7,283 bases of DNA, from contig DOVJ01000210.1 in assembly GCA_003520145.1 (NCBI GenBank), forward strand, positions 1-7,283, read 5' to 3'. This DNA is from Eubacterium sp. GTDB lineage: Bacteria > Bacillota > Clostridia > Lachnospirales > Lachnospiraceae. A model generated the notes under the pieces. The model had not been told where the DNA came from and searched no databases. It worked only from the letters and a program-made list of their open reading frames with translations. Shown piece after piece: positions 1 through 5,861 of the stretch. Position 1 is the stretch's first letter, and every line of letters starts with the position of its first letter. Made by a program: the position numbers and the translations under genes.

Positions 1-311
1 AGAAGATGTTCGTATTCGAGGATATTCTTACTCTCGACGATCGTTCTATCCAGAGAGTGCTTAGAGATGTTGATAATAACGATCTTGGTATCGCTCTTAA
101 GGGCGCTAACGAAGAAGTTCAGAATATCATCTTCAACAACCTTTCAAAGCGTCTTGCTGTCATGATCAAGGAAGATATGGACTTCATGGGTCCTGTACGA
201 TTAAAGGACGTAGAGGAAGCGCAGCAGAAGATCGTAAATATCATCAGAAAGCTCGAAGATACCGGCGAGATCATTATCGCAAGAGGTGGAGGTGACGAGC
301 TGATTGTCTAA
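1..311 (+). CDS. fliG: Flagellar motor switch protein FliG, C-terminal part (5' truncated by window edge)
   Basis: FliG sits in the cytoplasmic C-ring, where its C-terminal domain meets the MotA stator to generate torque and sets rotation direction. Only about the last 102 codons are present; the reading frame is open from base 3, so the gene begins upstream and the ATG at 6 is an internal Met. The segment FVFEDILTLDDRSIQRVL opens the C-terminal domain. By hand alignment to E. coli FliG, the torque-helix charged residues are kept: Lys264, Arg281, Asp289 and Arg297 equivalents are Lys32, Arg49, Asp57 and Arg65 counted from the ATG at 6, and Asp288 is Glu56. GPVRL is also conserved. The tail is short and ends in ELIV. 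The last 8 nt overlap fliH, suggesting translational coupling. Identification is very secure; the middle domain is outside the window. Confidence 0.97.
   Translation, partial: KMFVFEDILTLDDRSIQRVLRDVDNNDLGIALKGANEEVQNIIFNNLSKRLAVMIKEDMDFMGPVRLKDVEEAQQKIVNIIRKLEDTGEIIIARGGGDELIV
288..294 (+). promoter_or_regulatory. Ribosome binding site of fliH, supporting a TTG start
   Basis: GGAGGTG lies inside the end of fliG, 9 nt before the TTG at 304. It decides the fliH start: the ATG at 312 is in another frame and the next in-frame ATG is 26 codons later, which would remove the conserved N-terminal segment. Confidence 0.75.
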
Positions 312-1185
312 TGTATATAAGAGTAACTTTGTTAATCAGTCTAAGAGTGAACGTCGCGTCATAGATTCGAACGAGCGCGTCATGACGAGGCTTGAAGCTA
401 TCAAAGAACAGATGCTAAGCGATGTTGCGCAGGAGAATCATAGCGGGTTAGATCCTGGGATAGTAGGAGAACTCGTTGATCCTGATAATCTTGACACTAA
501 TATCGACGATCCAGACAGAATACAGAGTGATATGGAAGTGCCTGCAGATATAGAATTCATGTCCGCAAAGGCACTTGATATAGAAAGAAAAGCCAATGAA
601 AGGGCTGCGCAGATCATACATGATGCCAAAGAAGAGGCTGACAGTATCATCAACAATGCTCAGATCAAGGCAAAGGATATAAGAGATGCCGCTCATAAAG
701 AGGGCTTTGAAAGTGGAGTTAAAGAATCGGCTGCTATGATACAGAACAAGATCGATTCTGTTAATGAACAGTATGAAGCAGATAAGGCTTCTCTTGAAGA
801 AGAGTATGAACAGCTTAAAGCAAGGCTTGAACCTCAGCTCGTGGATGTGCTTCTTACAGTGTTTCAGAAGGTTACGGGCGCTATTGCAGATACCAACAAG
901 GGCGTTATACTGCATCTTGTAGAAGCTGTCATGCGTAACAGCGAGATAAGCAGAGATTTTCTCATCAGGGTTTCGCCTGATGATTATCAGTTCATGCTCA
1001 ATAATACCGACAGGCTTTATCAGCATGCCTCGCATAATGTGCGTATAGAGATAACAGAAGATAACAACATGAAGCGCAATCAGTGCATAATCGAGACAGA
1101 TATGGGCGTATTTGACTGTAGTCTGGATATACAGCTTGAGAATCTGTCTAACGAGATCAGGCTTCTTAGCTGTGTACTAGATTAG
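304..1185 (+). CDS. fliH: Flagellar assembly protein FliH (export ATPase regulator/stator)
   Basis: FliH is the peripheral stalk of the flagellar type III export ATPase; as a dimer it binds FliI and links it to the C-ring and export gate in the cytoplasm. The 293-residue product starts with TTG, chosen from the GGAGGTG site 9 nt upstream and the 8-nt overlap with fliG. The N-terminus (NVYKSNFV, then RRVIDSNERV) resembles clostridial FliH. An acidic, Asp/Pro-rich linker follows at about residues 47-82. A long Ala/Glu/Lys-rich helical coiled coil spans roughly 86-178, including a GFESG (GxxxG-type) motif at 134-138 as in the FliH stalk. A globular C-terminal domain of about 180-293 matches the FliI-binding, V-ATPase subunit E-like region. 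The protein has no Trp at all, unlike Salmonella FliH, whose N-terminal Trp residues contact FliN. The call rests on domain layout and position between fliG and fliI, since FliH diverges fast. Confidence 0.92.
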   Translation: MSNVYKSNFVNQSKSERRVIDSNERVMTRLEAIKEQMLSDVAQENHSGLDPGIVGELVDPDNLDTNIDDPDRIQSDMEVPADIEFMSAKALDIERKANERAAQIIHDAKEEADSIINNAQIKAKDIRDAAHKEGFESGVKESAAMIQNKIDSVNEQYEADKASLEEEYEQLKARLEPQLVDVLLTVFQKVTGAIADTNKGVILHLVEAVMRNSEISRDFLIRVSPDDYQFMLNNTDRLYQHASHNVRIEITEDNNMKRNQCIIETDMGVFDCSLDIQLENLSNEIRLLSCVLD

Positions 1186-1197
1186 TTGGGTAGAATT

Positions 1198-2514
1198 ATG
1201 ACCGATATAGATGTTTCCAAATACTTAAGACTTACTGAAAAAACTTTTTATAAGAGGATGGGGCGAGTGTCCAAGATAGTAGGTCTTACCATAGAATCGA
1301 TAGGTCCGGAAGCGAAGCTTAACGATCTGTGTAAGATCATCCCGAGGGACAAGCCTGAGGATATAGTCTATGCAGAAGTGGTAGGCTTCAGGGACAACCA
1401 TGTGCTTCTCATGCCTTTTGAGTCTGTAGGCGGTGTGGGACCTGGTTCCATAGTCGAGAATACTAACGCTCCGCTTGCCGTTAAGGTGTGTGACGATCTT
1501 CTTGGCAAATGTCTTGACGGTATCGGACGTCCTATATTCGAGAAGGATAAGATTGAATCGGATGTAACTTACTCTGTCGAAGCGATACCACCTGACCCGA
1601 TGACAAGAGAGATAATCAAGGATGTCTTGCCACTGGGAGTGAAGGCTGTAGATGGTCTTATTACTGTCGGAAAAGGACAGCGTATCGGTATATTTGCCGG
1701 TTCGGGCGTAGGTAAGAGTACGCTCATGGGTATGTTTGCTCGTAATACGAAGGCTGATATCAACGTGATTGCGCTTATCGGAGAGCGAGGCCGTGAGGTT
1801 AGAGAATTCGTAGAGAGGGACCTTGGCGAAGAGGGTATGAAGAGGAGTGTCGTTGTCATAGCGACTTCTGATAAGCCTGCTCTTATACGTAATAAGGCGG
1901 CGAAGACGGCTACTTGTATAGCTGAATACTTCAGAGACCAGGGTAAGGATGTTCTTCTTATGATGGATTCACTGACGAGATTCTCTATGGCACAGCGTGA
2001 GATAGGTCTGGCTTCTGGTGAGCCTCCTGTTACAAGAGGTTATCCGCCGAGCGTGTACAGCGAGATGCCGCGTCTTCTTGAGAGGGCAGGTATGTCTGAT
2101 AGAGGCTCTATAACAGGACTCTATACAGTTCTTGTCGATGGTGATGACTTCAACGAGCCTATAACTGATACGGCGAGAGGTATACTCGATGGTCATATCA
2201 TGCTTAATCGTAAGATCGCTCAGAGGAATCACTATCCTGCTATAGATGTTCTTCAGTCTATATCGAGAGTTATGTCTGCAATCGCGACTAAGGAACATAA
2301 GATGTATGCCGGAAAATTGAAGGATTGCTTAGCGACTTATAGTGAGGCAGAGGATCTTATCAATATCGGCGCGTATAAGCCAGGATCTAATAAGAACATA
2401 GATTATGCGATATCGAAGATAGATGCTATCAACGAATTCCTGTGTCAGGCTACTGATGAGAAGTTTGACTTTGATGATGAAGTTCAGATGTTGAAGCAGA
2501 TATTTGCGGAGTGA
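1198..2514 (+). CDS. fliI: Flagellum-specific export ATPase FliI
   Basis: FliI is the hexameric ATPase of the flagellar type III export apparatus, related to F1 beta and YscN; it energises unloading of export substrates and chaperones at the membrane base. The 438-residue product has the family's usual length. The Walker A loop AGSGVGKST is at about 167-175, the GERGREV block with the catalytic Glu at about 196, and Walker B VLLMMD at about 252-257, followed by SLTRFSMAQRE. The family signature around PPSVYSEMPRLLERAG follows. No key catalytic residue is missing. I chose the ATG at 1198, which has a weak GGG/GGTAG Shine-Dalgarno at 1188-1193. An in-frame TTG at 1186, directly after the fliH stop, would add four residues but has no ribosome site. 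The 12-nt gap suggests coupling to fliH translation. Confidence 0.97.
   Translation: MTDIDVSKYLRLTEKTFYKRMGRVSKIVGLTIESIGPEAKLNDLCKIIPRDKPEDIVYAEVVGFRDNHVLLMPFESVGGVGPGSIVENTNAPLAVKVCDDLLGKCLDGIGRPIFEKDKIESDVTYSVEAIPPDPMTREIIKDVLPLGVKAVDGLITVGKGQRIGIFAGSGVGKSTLMGMFARNTKADINVIALIGERGREVREFVERDLGEEGMKRSVVVIATSDKPALIRNKAAKTATCIAEYFRDQGKDVLLMMDSLTRFSMAQREIGLASGEPPVTRGYPPSVYSEMPRLLERAGMSDRGSITGLYTVLVDGDDFNEPITDTARGILDGHIMLNRKIAQRNHYPAIDVLQSISRVMSAIATKEHKMYAGKLKDCLATYSEAEDLINIGAYKPGSNKNIDYAISKIDAINEFLCQATDEKFDFDDEVQMLKQIFAE
2508..2511 (+). promoter_or_regulatory. Ribosome binding site of fliJ
   Basis: GGAG lies within the last codons of fliI and ends 9 nt before the fliJ ATG at 2521. The fliI stop (2512-2514) falls between the site and the start, so terminating ribosomes could restart on fliJ. 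Confidence 0.65.
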
Positions 2515-2520
2515 TGATAT

Positions 2521-2976
2521 ATGGCCAAATTCATATACAGAATGCAGAATATACTCAATCTTAAGCTTAAGCTTGAAGAGCAGGAGAAAACTGCTTTTGC
2601 TATGGCAGCAGCACGGCTTAATCAGGAAGAGGCTAAGCTTGAGGAACTCTTTGAGAAGAAGGAAAGGCTTGAAGCTGAATATAAAGAATGCATGAGTAAG
2701 GTCGATATACCAAGTCTTAAGATGTTAAGTTCCGGAAGAGATAAGGTTGACAGTGATATAAAAAGTCAGAAAATCAATGTGTCTCTTGCGCAGAAGAATC
2801 TGGATGTTGCCAGAGTAAGGTTAGAGGAAGCCATAACTGAGCGTAAGATACAGGAGAAACTCAGAGAGAAAGCATTTGAAGAATTCAAGGTGGAGCTTGC
2901 GGCTGCCGAAAGCAAAGAAGTTGATCAGCTCGTGAGCTATAACTTTAGTGTAAAGGAAGATGAGGTTAAAGAATAA
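2521..2976 (+). CDS. fliJ: Flagellar export protein FliJ
   Basis: FliJ is the small soluble stalk protein of the export ATPase. In the family it inserts into the FliI hexamer like the gamma subunit of F1, contacts the export gate, and helps recycle empty chaperones. The 151-residue product is close to the typical length of about 147. It is almost wholly predicted antiparallel coiled coil: helix one at about 5-62 (Gln/Glu/Lys/Leu heptads) and helix two at about 70-140. The N-terminus FIYRMQNILNLK resembles the family's F-x-F/Y-R-L-Q-x-[VI]-L start, and the C-terminal helix carries EKLREKAFEEFK and the acidic ESKEVDQL segment typical of FliJ. It lies 6 nt after fliI and overlaps the next gene by 1 nt (TAATG). 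The sequence alone is low in complexity, so the operon position adds much of the certainty. Confidence 0.93.
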   Translation: MAKFIYRMQNILNLKLKLEEQEKTAFAMAAARLNQEEAKLEELFEKKERLEAEYKECMSKVDIPSLKMLSSGRDKVDSDIKSQKINVSLAQKNLDVARVRLEEAITERKIQEKLREKAFEEFKVELAAAESKEVDQLVSYNFSVKEDEVKE

Positions 2977-3710
2977 TGGCTAAGAAATCAAATGATGCCG
3001 AGGAGAAGGAAAGTAAGCTCGGCGTACTGATAATAACCATAATGATAATACTTGTGTGGATAGCTGTTATGTGCGTCCTCATAAAGCTTGATGTGGGCAA
3101 CTTCGGAAGCACTGTCCTAAGACCTGTTTTCAAGGATGTTCCCGTGATCAACAAGATACTTCCGGATGAGAACAAAGCGACTCTTGACGATAACGGCTAC
3201 AAGTATAACACACTTGCGGAGGCTTTGGAGAGAATAAGAGAGCTTGAGAAGGAGAATACTGCGCTTCGTGAAGGCGCTGCAGACAATCAGACTGCTATGA
3301 CTGAACAGCTCGCCGAGATAGAGAGACTTAAGGTCTTCGAGAGCAACCAGGTCAAGTATGAATCTCTGAAAAAAAATTTCGACGAAGAGGTTGTGTTCAA
3401 TGTAAAATCACCCGATATAACAGAATATAGGAAGTGGTATGAAAGTATCAGTCCGGAAAATGCTGCTGATATATACGAGAGGGTTTTACTAAGAGCACAG
3501 TATTCTGAAGAGATCAAGAACGAAGCGGCAAGGCTTTCAGGCATGGATGCGAAGAAGGCTGCTGCCATATGTGAAGCTATGACTGGCGATATGGATATGG
3601 TCGCAACGCTTCTGATGTGTATGAAGACTACTCAAAGTGCAGCTATACTAGCAGAGATGGATCCTGTGTACGCAGGTAAGCTCATCAAGATCATGTATCC
3701 GACTGAGTGA
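2976..3710 (+). CDS. MotE/YlxF-like membrane-anchored flagellar operon protein
   Basis: This 244-residue protein occupies the place of B. subtilis ylxF, between fliJ and fliK. Visible parts: a charged N-terminus (1-14), one hydrophobic membrane segment at about 15-36, a linker with several Pro, a Leu/Glu heptad coiled coil at about 79-135, and a C-terminal helical repeat region at about 184-243. The repeats read like SGMDAKKAAAICEAM, then LLMCM, then SAAILAEMDPVYAGKLIKIM, which is the MgtE_N/MotE-type pattern of 'M-D/S-x-x-x-A-A-x-I-L-x-x-M' units. In alphaproteobacteria MotE is a periplasmic chaperone for MotC; the role of the Firmicute YlxF group is not established to my knowledge. Topology with the C-terminal part outside the cell is inference. 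Start ATG overlaps the fliJ stop by 1 nt; AGG-type Shine-Dalgarno bases lie at about 2962-2965. An A8 run lies at 3369-3376. Confidence 0.85.
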   Translation: MAKKSNDAEEKESKLGVLIITIMIILVWIAVMCVLIKLDVGNFGSTVLRPVFKDVPVINKILPDENKATLDDNGYKYNTLAEALERIRELEKENTALREGAADNQTAMTEQLAEIERLKVFESNQVKYESLKKNFDEEVVFNVKSPDITEYRKWYESISPENAADIYERVLLRAQYSEEIKNEAARLSGMDAKKAAAICEAMTGDMDMVATLLMCMKTTQSAAILAEMDPVYAGKLIKIMYPTE

Positions 3711-3734
3711 TACCGACTCCTATAAGTAAATACG

Positions 3735-3741
3735 AAAGGAG
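3735..3741 (+). promoter_or_regulatory. Ribosome binding site of fliK
   Basis: AAAGGAG ends 7 nt before the ATG at 3749, fixing that start over an upstream in-frame GTG at 3707. Upstream CTCCT (3717-3721) is exactly complementary to AGGAG at 3737-3741, so the site could be partly masked by a weak 5-bp hairpin with a 15-nt loop. Confidence 0.8.
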
Positions 3742-3748
3742 AAGGCTT

Positions 3749-5038
3749 ATGAATATCGGCAATATTAAAACAAATGCCCCGAGCGACATACTTGTCAACA
3801 TAGCCGGTAATACCGATTCTAAGGTTCAGAAGACTGACGGTCAGGGTTTTTCGTCAGCTCTTACAGATGCTAAGCAGAGTAACGTAAGGCGCTTTGCAAA
3901 GGCAGAACAGTCTAGTGGTAATTCGGATACAGAAGCGCCTAAGAGTAAGGATGCGGATGTTGATAAGGCTGTATCGAAGCTTTCTAAGAAGGCCAAAGAG
4001 ATCACTAACGCAAGAGACAGCGTGGATGCCGGCACTGAAAAAATCGAAGGGCTGGAAGAGGAATTCAAGGAATCCGTAAGTAAGGCGCTTGGTATAGAGC
4101 CTGAGGAACTTGAGAGTGTGATGGAAGAGCTGGCTCTTACCGCTCTTGAACTTACAGAACCCTCTAATATCCTTCAGGTCATGGTTGCCACAACAGATGC
4201 ACAGAATCCTTACGATGTCATATCTGATGCGGATCTATCAGCTGTGTATAAGGAAATCGTAACTGCTGGTGAGACCTTCCTTGCAAATGCTTCCGATATG
4301 GGCATAACCGCAGATGATATCAAGGCTTATGATGAGCTTGCTGATGCTGATGCAGATGCAGATGCTGATACTGATACTGAGGAGACTGATTTCAGGTTAG
4401 ACGTAGTTAAGCCTGAAGAAAGACCACAGACAGCAGAGGTTAAGACGGAAAGTGAAGGATCTTCTGAGGGCAGAAGTGATACGCAAGCAGGCGCTAAGGA
4501 AGAATCAGACACTGCAGGTAAGATAGTCAGCAATCTTAATAACAGCATAAGAGAAGCATTTGCTGTGGCAGAGTCAGATGCGATAGCTGAAGCACCGGTT
4601 GAAGCAGTGGATGTAGATGATGTGCTAAGACAGGTCAATGAAAGTATAAGAGTTAATCTTACACCGGATACGAAGTCTCTTGAGATTCAGCTCAATCCAC
4701 AGAACCTCGGACATGTAACTATACAGGTTATGTCTAAGAATGGCGTTGTATCGGCCAATGTTCTGGCTACCGATGAGGCAGTAAAAAAAGCACTTGAGAC
4801 ACAGCTTGTGACTCTTAAGACCAATCTTGAGAATCAGGGCGTGAAGGTTGAGAACGTAGAGATAGTTCTTGCTGGAAGAGCTTTTTCTCAGCAGGATGAA
4901 AGCAATCAGGGCGCTTTTGGTCAGAACAGCGGAAGAAGAAGACGTTCGCTTTCTGTTGACGGCGGTATGGAAGTTGAAGACGTACCTGTTAATGAAAGTG
5001 AAGAATCGTCCGATAATATTATAAATTACAAAGCATAG
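3749..5038 (+). CDS. fliK: Flagellar hook-length control protein FliK
   Basis: FliK is exported during hook growth, measures hook length, and through its C-terminal domain makes FlhB switch from hook-type to filament-type substrates. The 429-residue product has the expected build: a polar, Ala/Asp/Glu/Ser-rich, poorly conserved N-terminal ruler part (about 1-290) and a compact C-terminal Flg_hook domain (about 295-370) with the core motif LNPQNLGHV at 315-323, followed by a beta-rich stretch and the LVTLKTNLENQGVKVENVEI helix-strand. A seven-unit Asp-Ala/Asp-Thr run lies at about 198-211, within an acidic linker. A basic GRRRRS patch lies after the domain, then an acidic tail. Start ATG is set by AAAGGAG 7 nt upstream; the longer GTG form at 3707 would begin inside the previous gene and has no ribosome site. 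It is 38 nt after the MotE-like gene and 11 nt before flgD, at the head of the hook gene block. Confidence 0.93.
   Translation: MNIGNIKTNAPSDILVNIAGNTDSKVQKTDGQGFSSALTDAKQSNVRRFAKAEQSSGNSDTEAPKSKDADVDKAVSKLSKKAKEITNARDSVDAGTEKIEGLEEEFKESVSKALGIEPEELESVMEELALTALELTEPSNILQVMVATTDAQNPYDVISDADLSAVYKEIVTAGETFLANASDMGITADDIKAYDELADADADADADTDTEETDFRLDVVKPEERPQTAEVKTESEGSSEGRSDTQAGAKEESDTAGKIVSNLNNSIREAFAVAESDAIAEAPVEAVDVDDVLRQVNESIRVNLTPDTKSLEIQLNPQNLGHVTIQVMSKNGVVSANVLATDEAVKKALETQLVTLKTNLENQGVKVENVEIVLAGRAFSQQDESNQGAFGQNSGRRRRSLSVDGGMEVEDVPVNESEESSDNIINYKA
4340..4381 (+). repeat. In-frame hexanucleotide tandem repeat in fliK (GCW/ACT-GAT units)
   Basis: Seven 6-bp units in a row: two GCTGAT, two GCAGAT, one GCTGAT, one ACTGAT and a last ACTGAG. 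They encode an alternating Ala-Asp then Thr-Asp/Glu run in the FliK linker. As the unit is two codons, gain or loss would keep the frame and only change linker length. Confidence 0.85.
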
Positions 5039-5044
5039 GAGGTG
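5037..5044 (+). promoter_or_regulatory. Strong ribosome binding site of flgD
   Basis: AGGAGGTG overlaps the last two bases of the fliK stop and ends 5 nt before the flgD ATG at 5050. It is the closest match to the 16S anti-Shine-Dalgarno in the window. Confidence 0.85.
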
Positions 5045-5049
5045 TAGAT

Positions 5050-5481
5050 ATGGGAATAGTTGCAGGAATGGACAATGATGGCAATTTTGTATCTGCCATA
5101 TCGGGTGCCACAAGGAATGAGAGTGCTGCCAAGACAAAGAGTAATTCCACGCTTGACAAAGAAGCATTTTTACAATTGCTTGTTGCACAGATGAAGAATC
5201 AGGATCCTCTTGAACCACAGGATAATTCACAGATGGTTGCTCAGATGGCTTCTTTCTCACAGGTTGAAGAGCTTCAGAACATGAGCAGTACACTCAATCA
5301 GAACCAGGGCTTTGACCTCGTAGGTAAGATGGTTGCTATGAATACAACACTTGCTACTGGTGAAAAGAAGACTATAGAGGGTATGGTTGATTATGTTCTT
5401 AAGGAAGGCAAGGATATATATCTTGGCATAGGCGGTCAGGAATATAATCTCGACGATCTGTCAGGCGTTATCGATCAGTAG
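5050..5481 (+). CDS. flgD: Flagellar hook cap/scaffold protein FlgD, short form
   Basis: FlgD caps the growing hook outside the cell and guides FlgE subunits into place. The 143-residue product holds the conserved N-terminal FlgD signature FLQLLVAQMKNQDPLEP at about 40-56, followed by the NSQMVAQMASFSQVEELQNM-type helix region (about 59-78) and a GxMVAMNTT segment near 95-102. It then has a short beta-rich tail (GMVDYVL, YLGIGGQEYNL). The large Fn3/tudor-like C-terminal domain of enteric FlgD (about 230 residues in total) is absent; Firmicute FlgD/YlxG proteins are commonly this short, so this is a family variant, not truncation. The start is fixed by the strong AGGAGGTG site. It lies between fliK and the small operon protein, in the usual hook gene cluster. 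Confidence 0.95.
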   Translation: MGIVAGMDNDGNFVSAISGATRNESAAKTKSNSTLDKEAFLQLLVAQMKNQDPLEPQDNSQMVAQMASFSQVEELQNMSSTLNQNQGFDLVGKMVAMNTTLATGEKKTIEGMVDYVLKEGKDIYLGIGGQEYNLDDLSGVIDQ

Positions 5482-5484
5482 AAT

Positions 5485-5492
5485 GGCGGGTG
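5485..5492 (+). promoter_or_regulatory. Probable ribosome binding site of the small flagellar operon gene
   Basis: GGCGGGTG ends 6 nt before the ATG at 5499. It is an imperfect Shine-Dalgarno but favours that ATG over an in-frame GTG at 5490, which has no purine-rich site upstream. Confidence 0.5.
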
Positions 5493-5498
5493 ATCAGG

Positions 5499-5861
5499 AT
5501 GAATATTACAGGTAGTGGTTTTAATTCAATCGAGCAGATCACAGGTCAGTACTTAAGTGATAACAAGGTGAGAGAAGTTGAGCGAAGTGAGGGCTTTAAG
5601 GATGTTCTTGAAGTAACTTTTTCAAAGCATGCTACTAAGCGACTTACAGATCGCAACATAGATCTTACACCAGAGCAACTCTACAGGCTTCAGGCAGGAG
5701 CTGATAAAGCAAGAGCAAACGGTATCAAGGAATCACTCCTTATCATGGATGATATGGCTTTTATAGTCAACACAAAGAACAGTACAGTAGTTACTGCCAT
5801 AGATAACGAAGATTCCAAAGACAGAGTTTACACAAATATAGATGGTGCTGTTATAGTATGA
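5499..5861 (+). CDS. Conserved flagellar operon protein of unknown function (TIGR02530-like)
   Basis: This 120-residue protein matches, from memory of its motifs, the family described as 'flagellar operon protein' found between flgD and flgE in many Firmicutes and some Deltaproteobacteria. Its molecular role is not known. Visible conserved blocks: FSKHATKRLTDRNIDL at about 41-56 (helix with paired Arg), a helical middle (LTPEQLYRLQAGADKARANG), then SLLIMDDMAFIVNTKNSTVVTAID at about 79-102, which looks like beta-strands ending in a T-x-V-V-T-A motif. There is no signal peptide or membrane segment, so it is probably cytoplasmic, or exported through the flagellar channel. Start ATG is preferred over GTG 5490 because of GGCGGGTG. 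Its constant place between the hook cap and hook subunit genes suggests a part in hook assembly, perhaps as a chaperone; that is inference only. Confidence 0.88.
   Translation: MNITGSGFNSIEQITGQYLSDNKVREVERSEGFKDVLEVTFSKHATKRLTDRNIDLTPEQLYRLQAGADKARANGIKESLLIMDDMAFIVNTKNSTVVTAIDNEDSKDRVYTNIDGAVIV

Noticed and set aside
448..1035. Minus-strand open frame of 195 codons within fliH
   Set aside because: Fully antisense to fliH with no recognisable domain and no gene context on that strand.
1186..1197. fliI start at TTG 1186
   Set aside because: There is no purine-rich site upstream; the ATG at 1198 has at least a weak GGG-type site and is a better start codon. The difference is only four residues, so some doubt remains.
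3707..3748. Longer fliK start at GTG 3707
   Set aside because: It overlaps the previous gene's stop, lacks a ribosome site, and bypasses the clear AAAGGAG before ATG 3749.
4625..5293. Long open frame on the minus strand (222 codons) across the end of fliK and flgD
   Set aside because: It is antisense to two well-supported genes, has no ribosome site at its start, and its product (Cys/His/Ser-rich, no family motif) reads like a shadow of the + strand codons.
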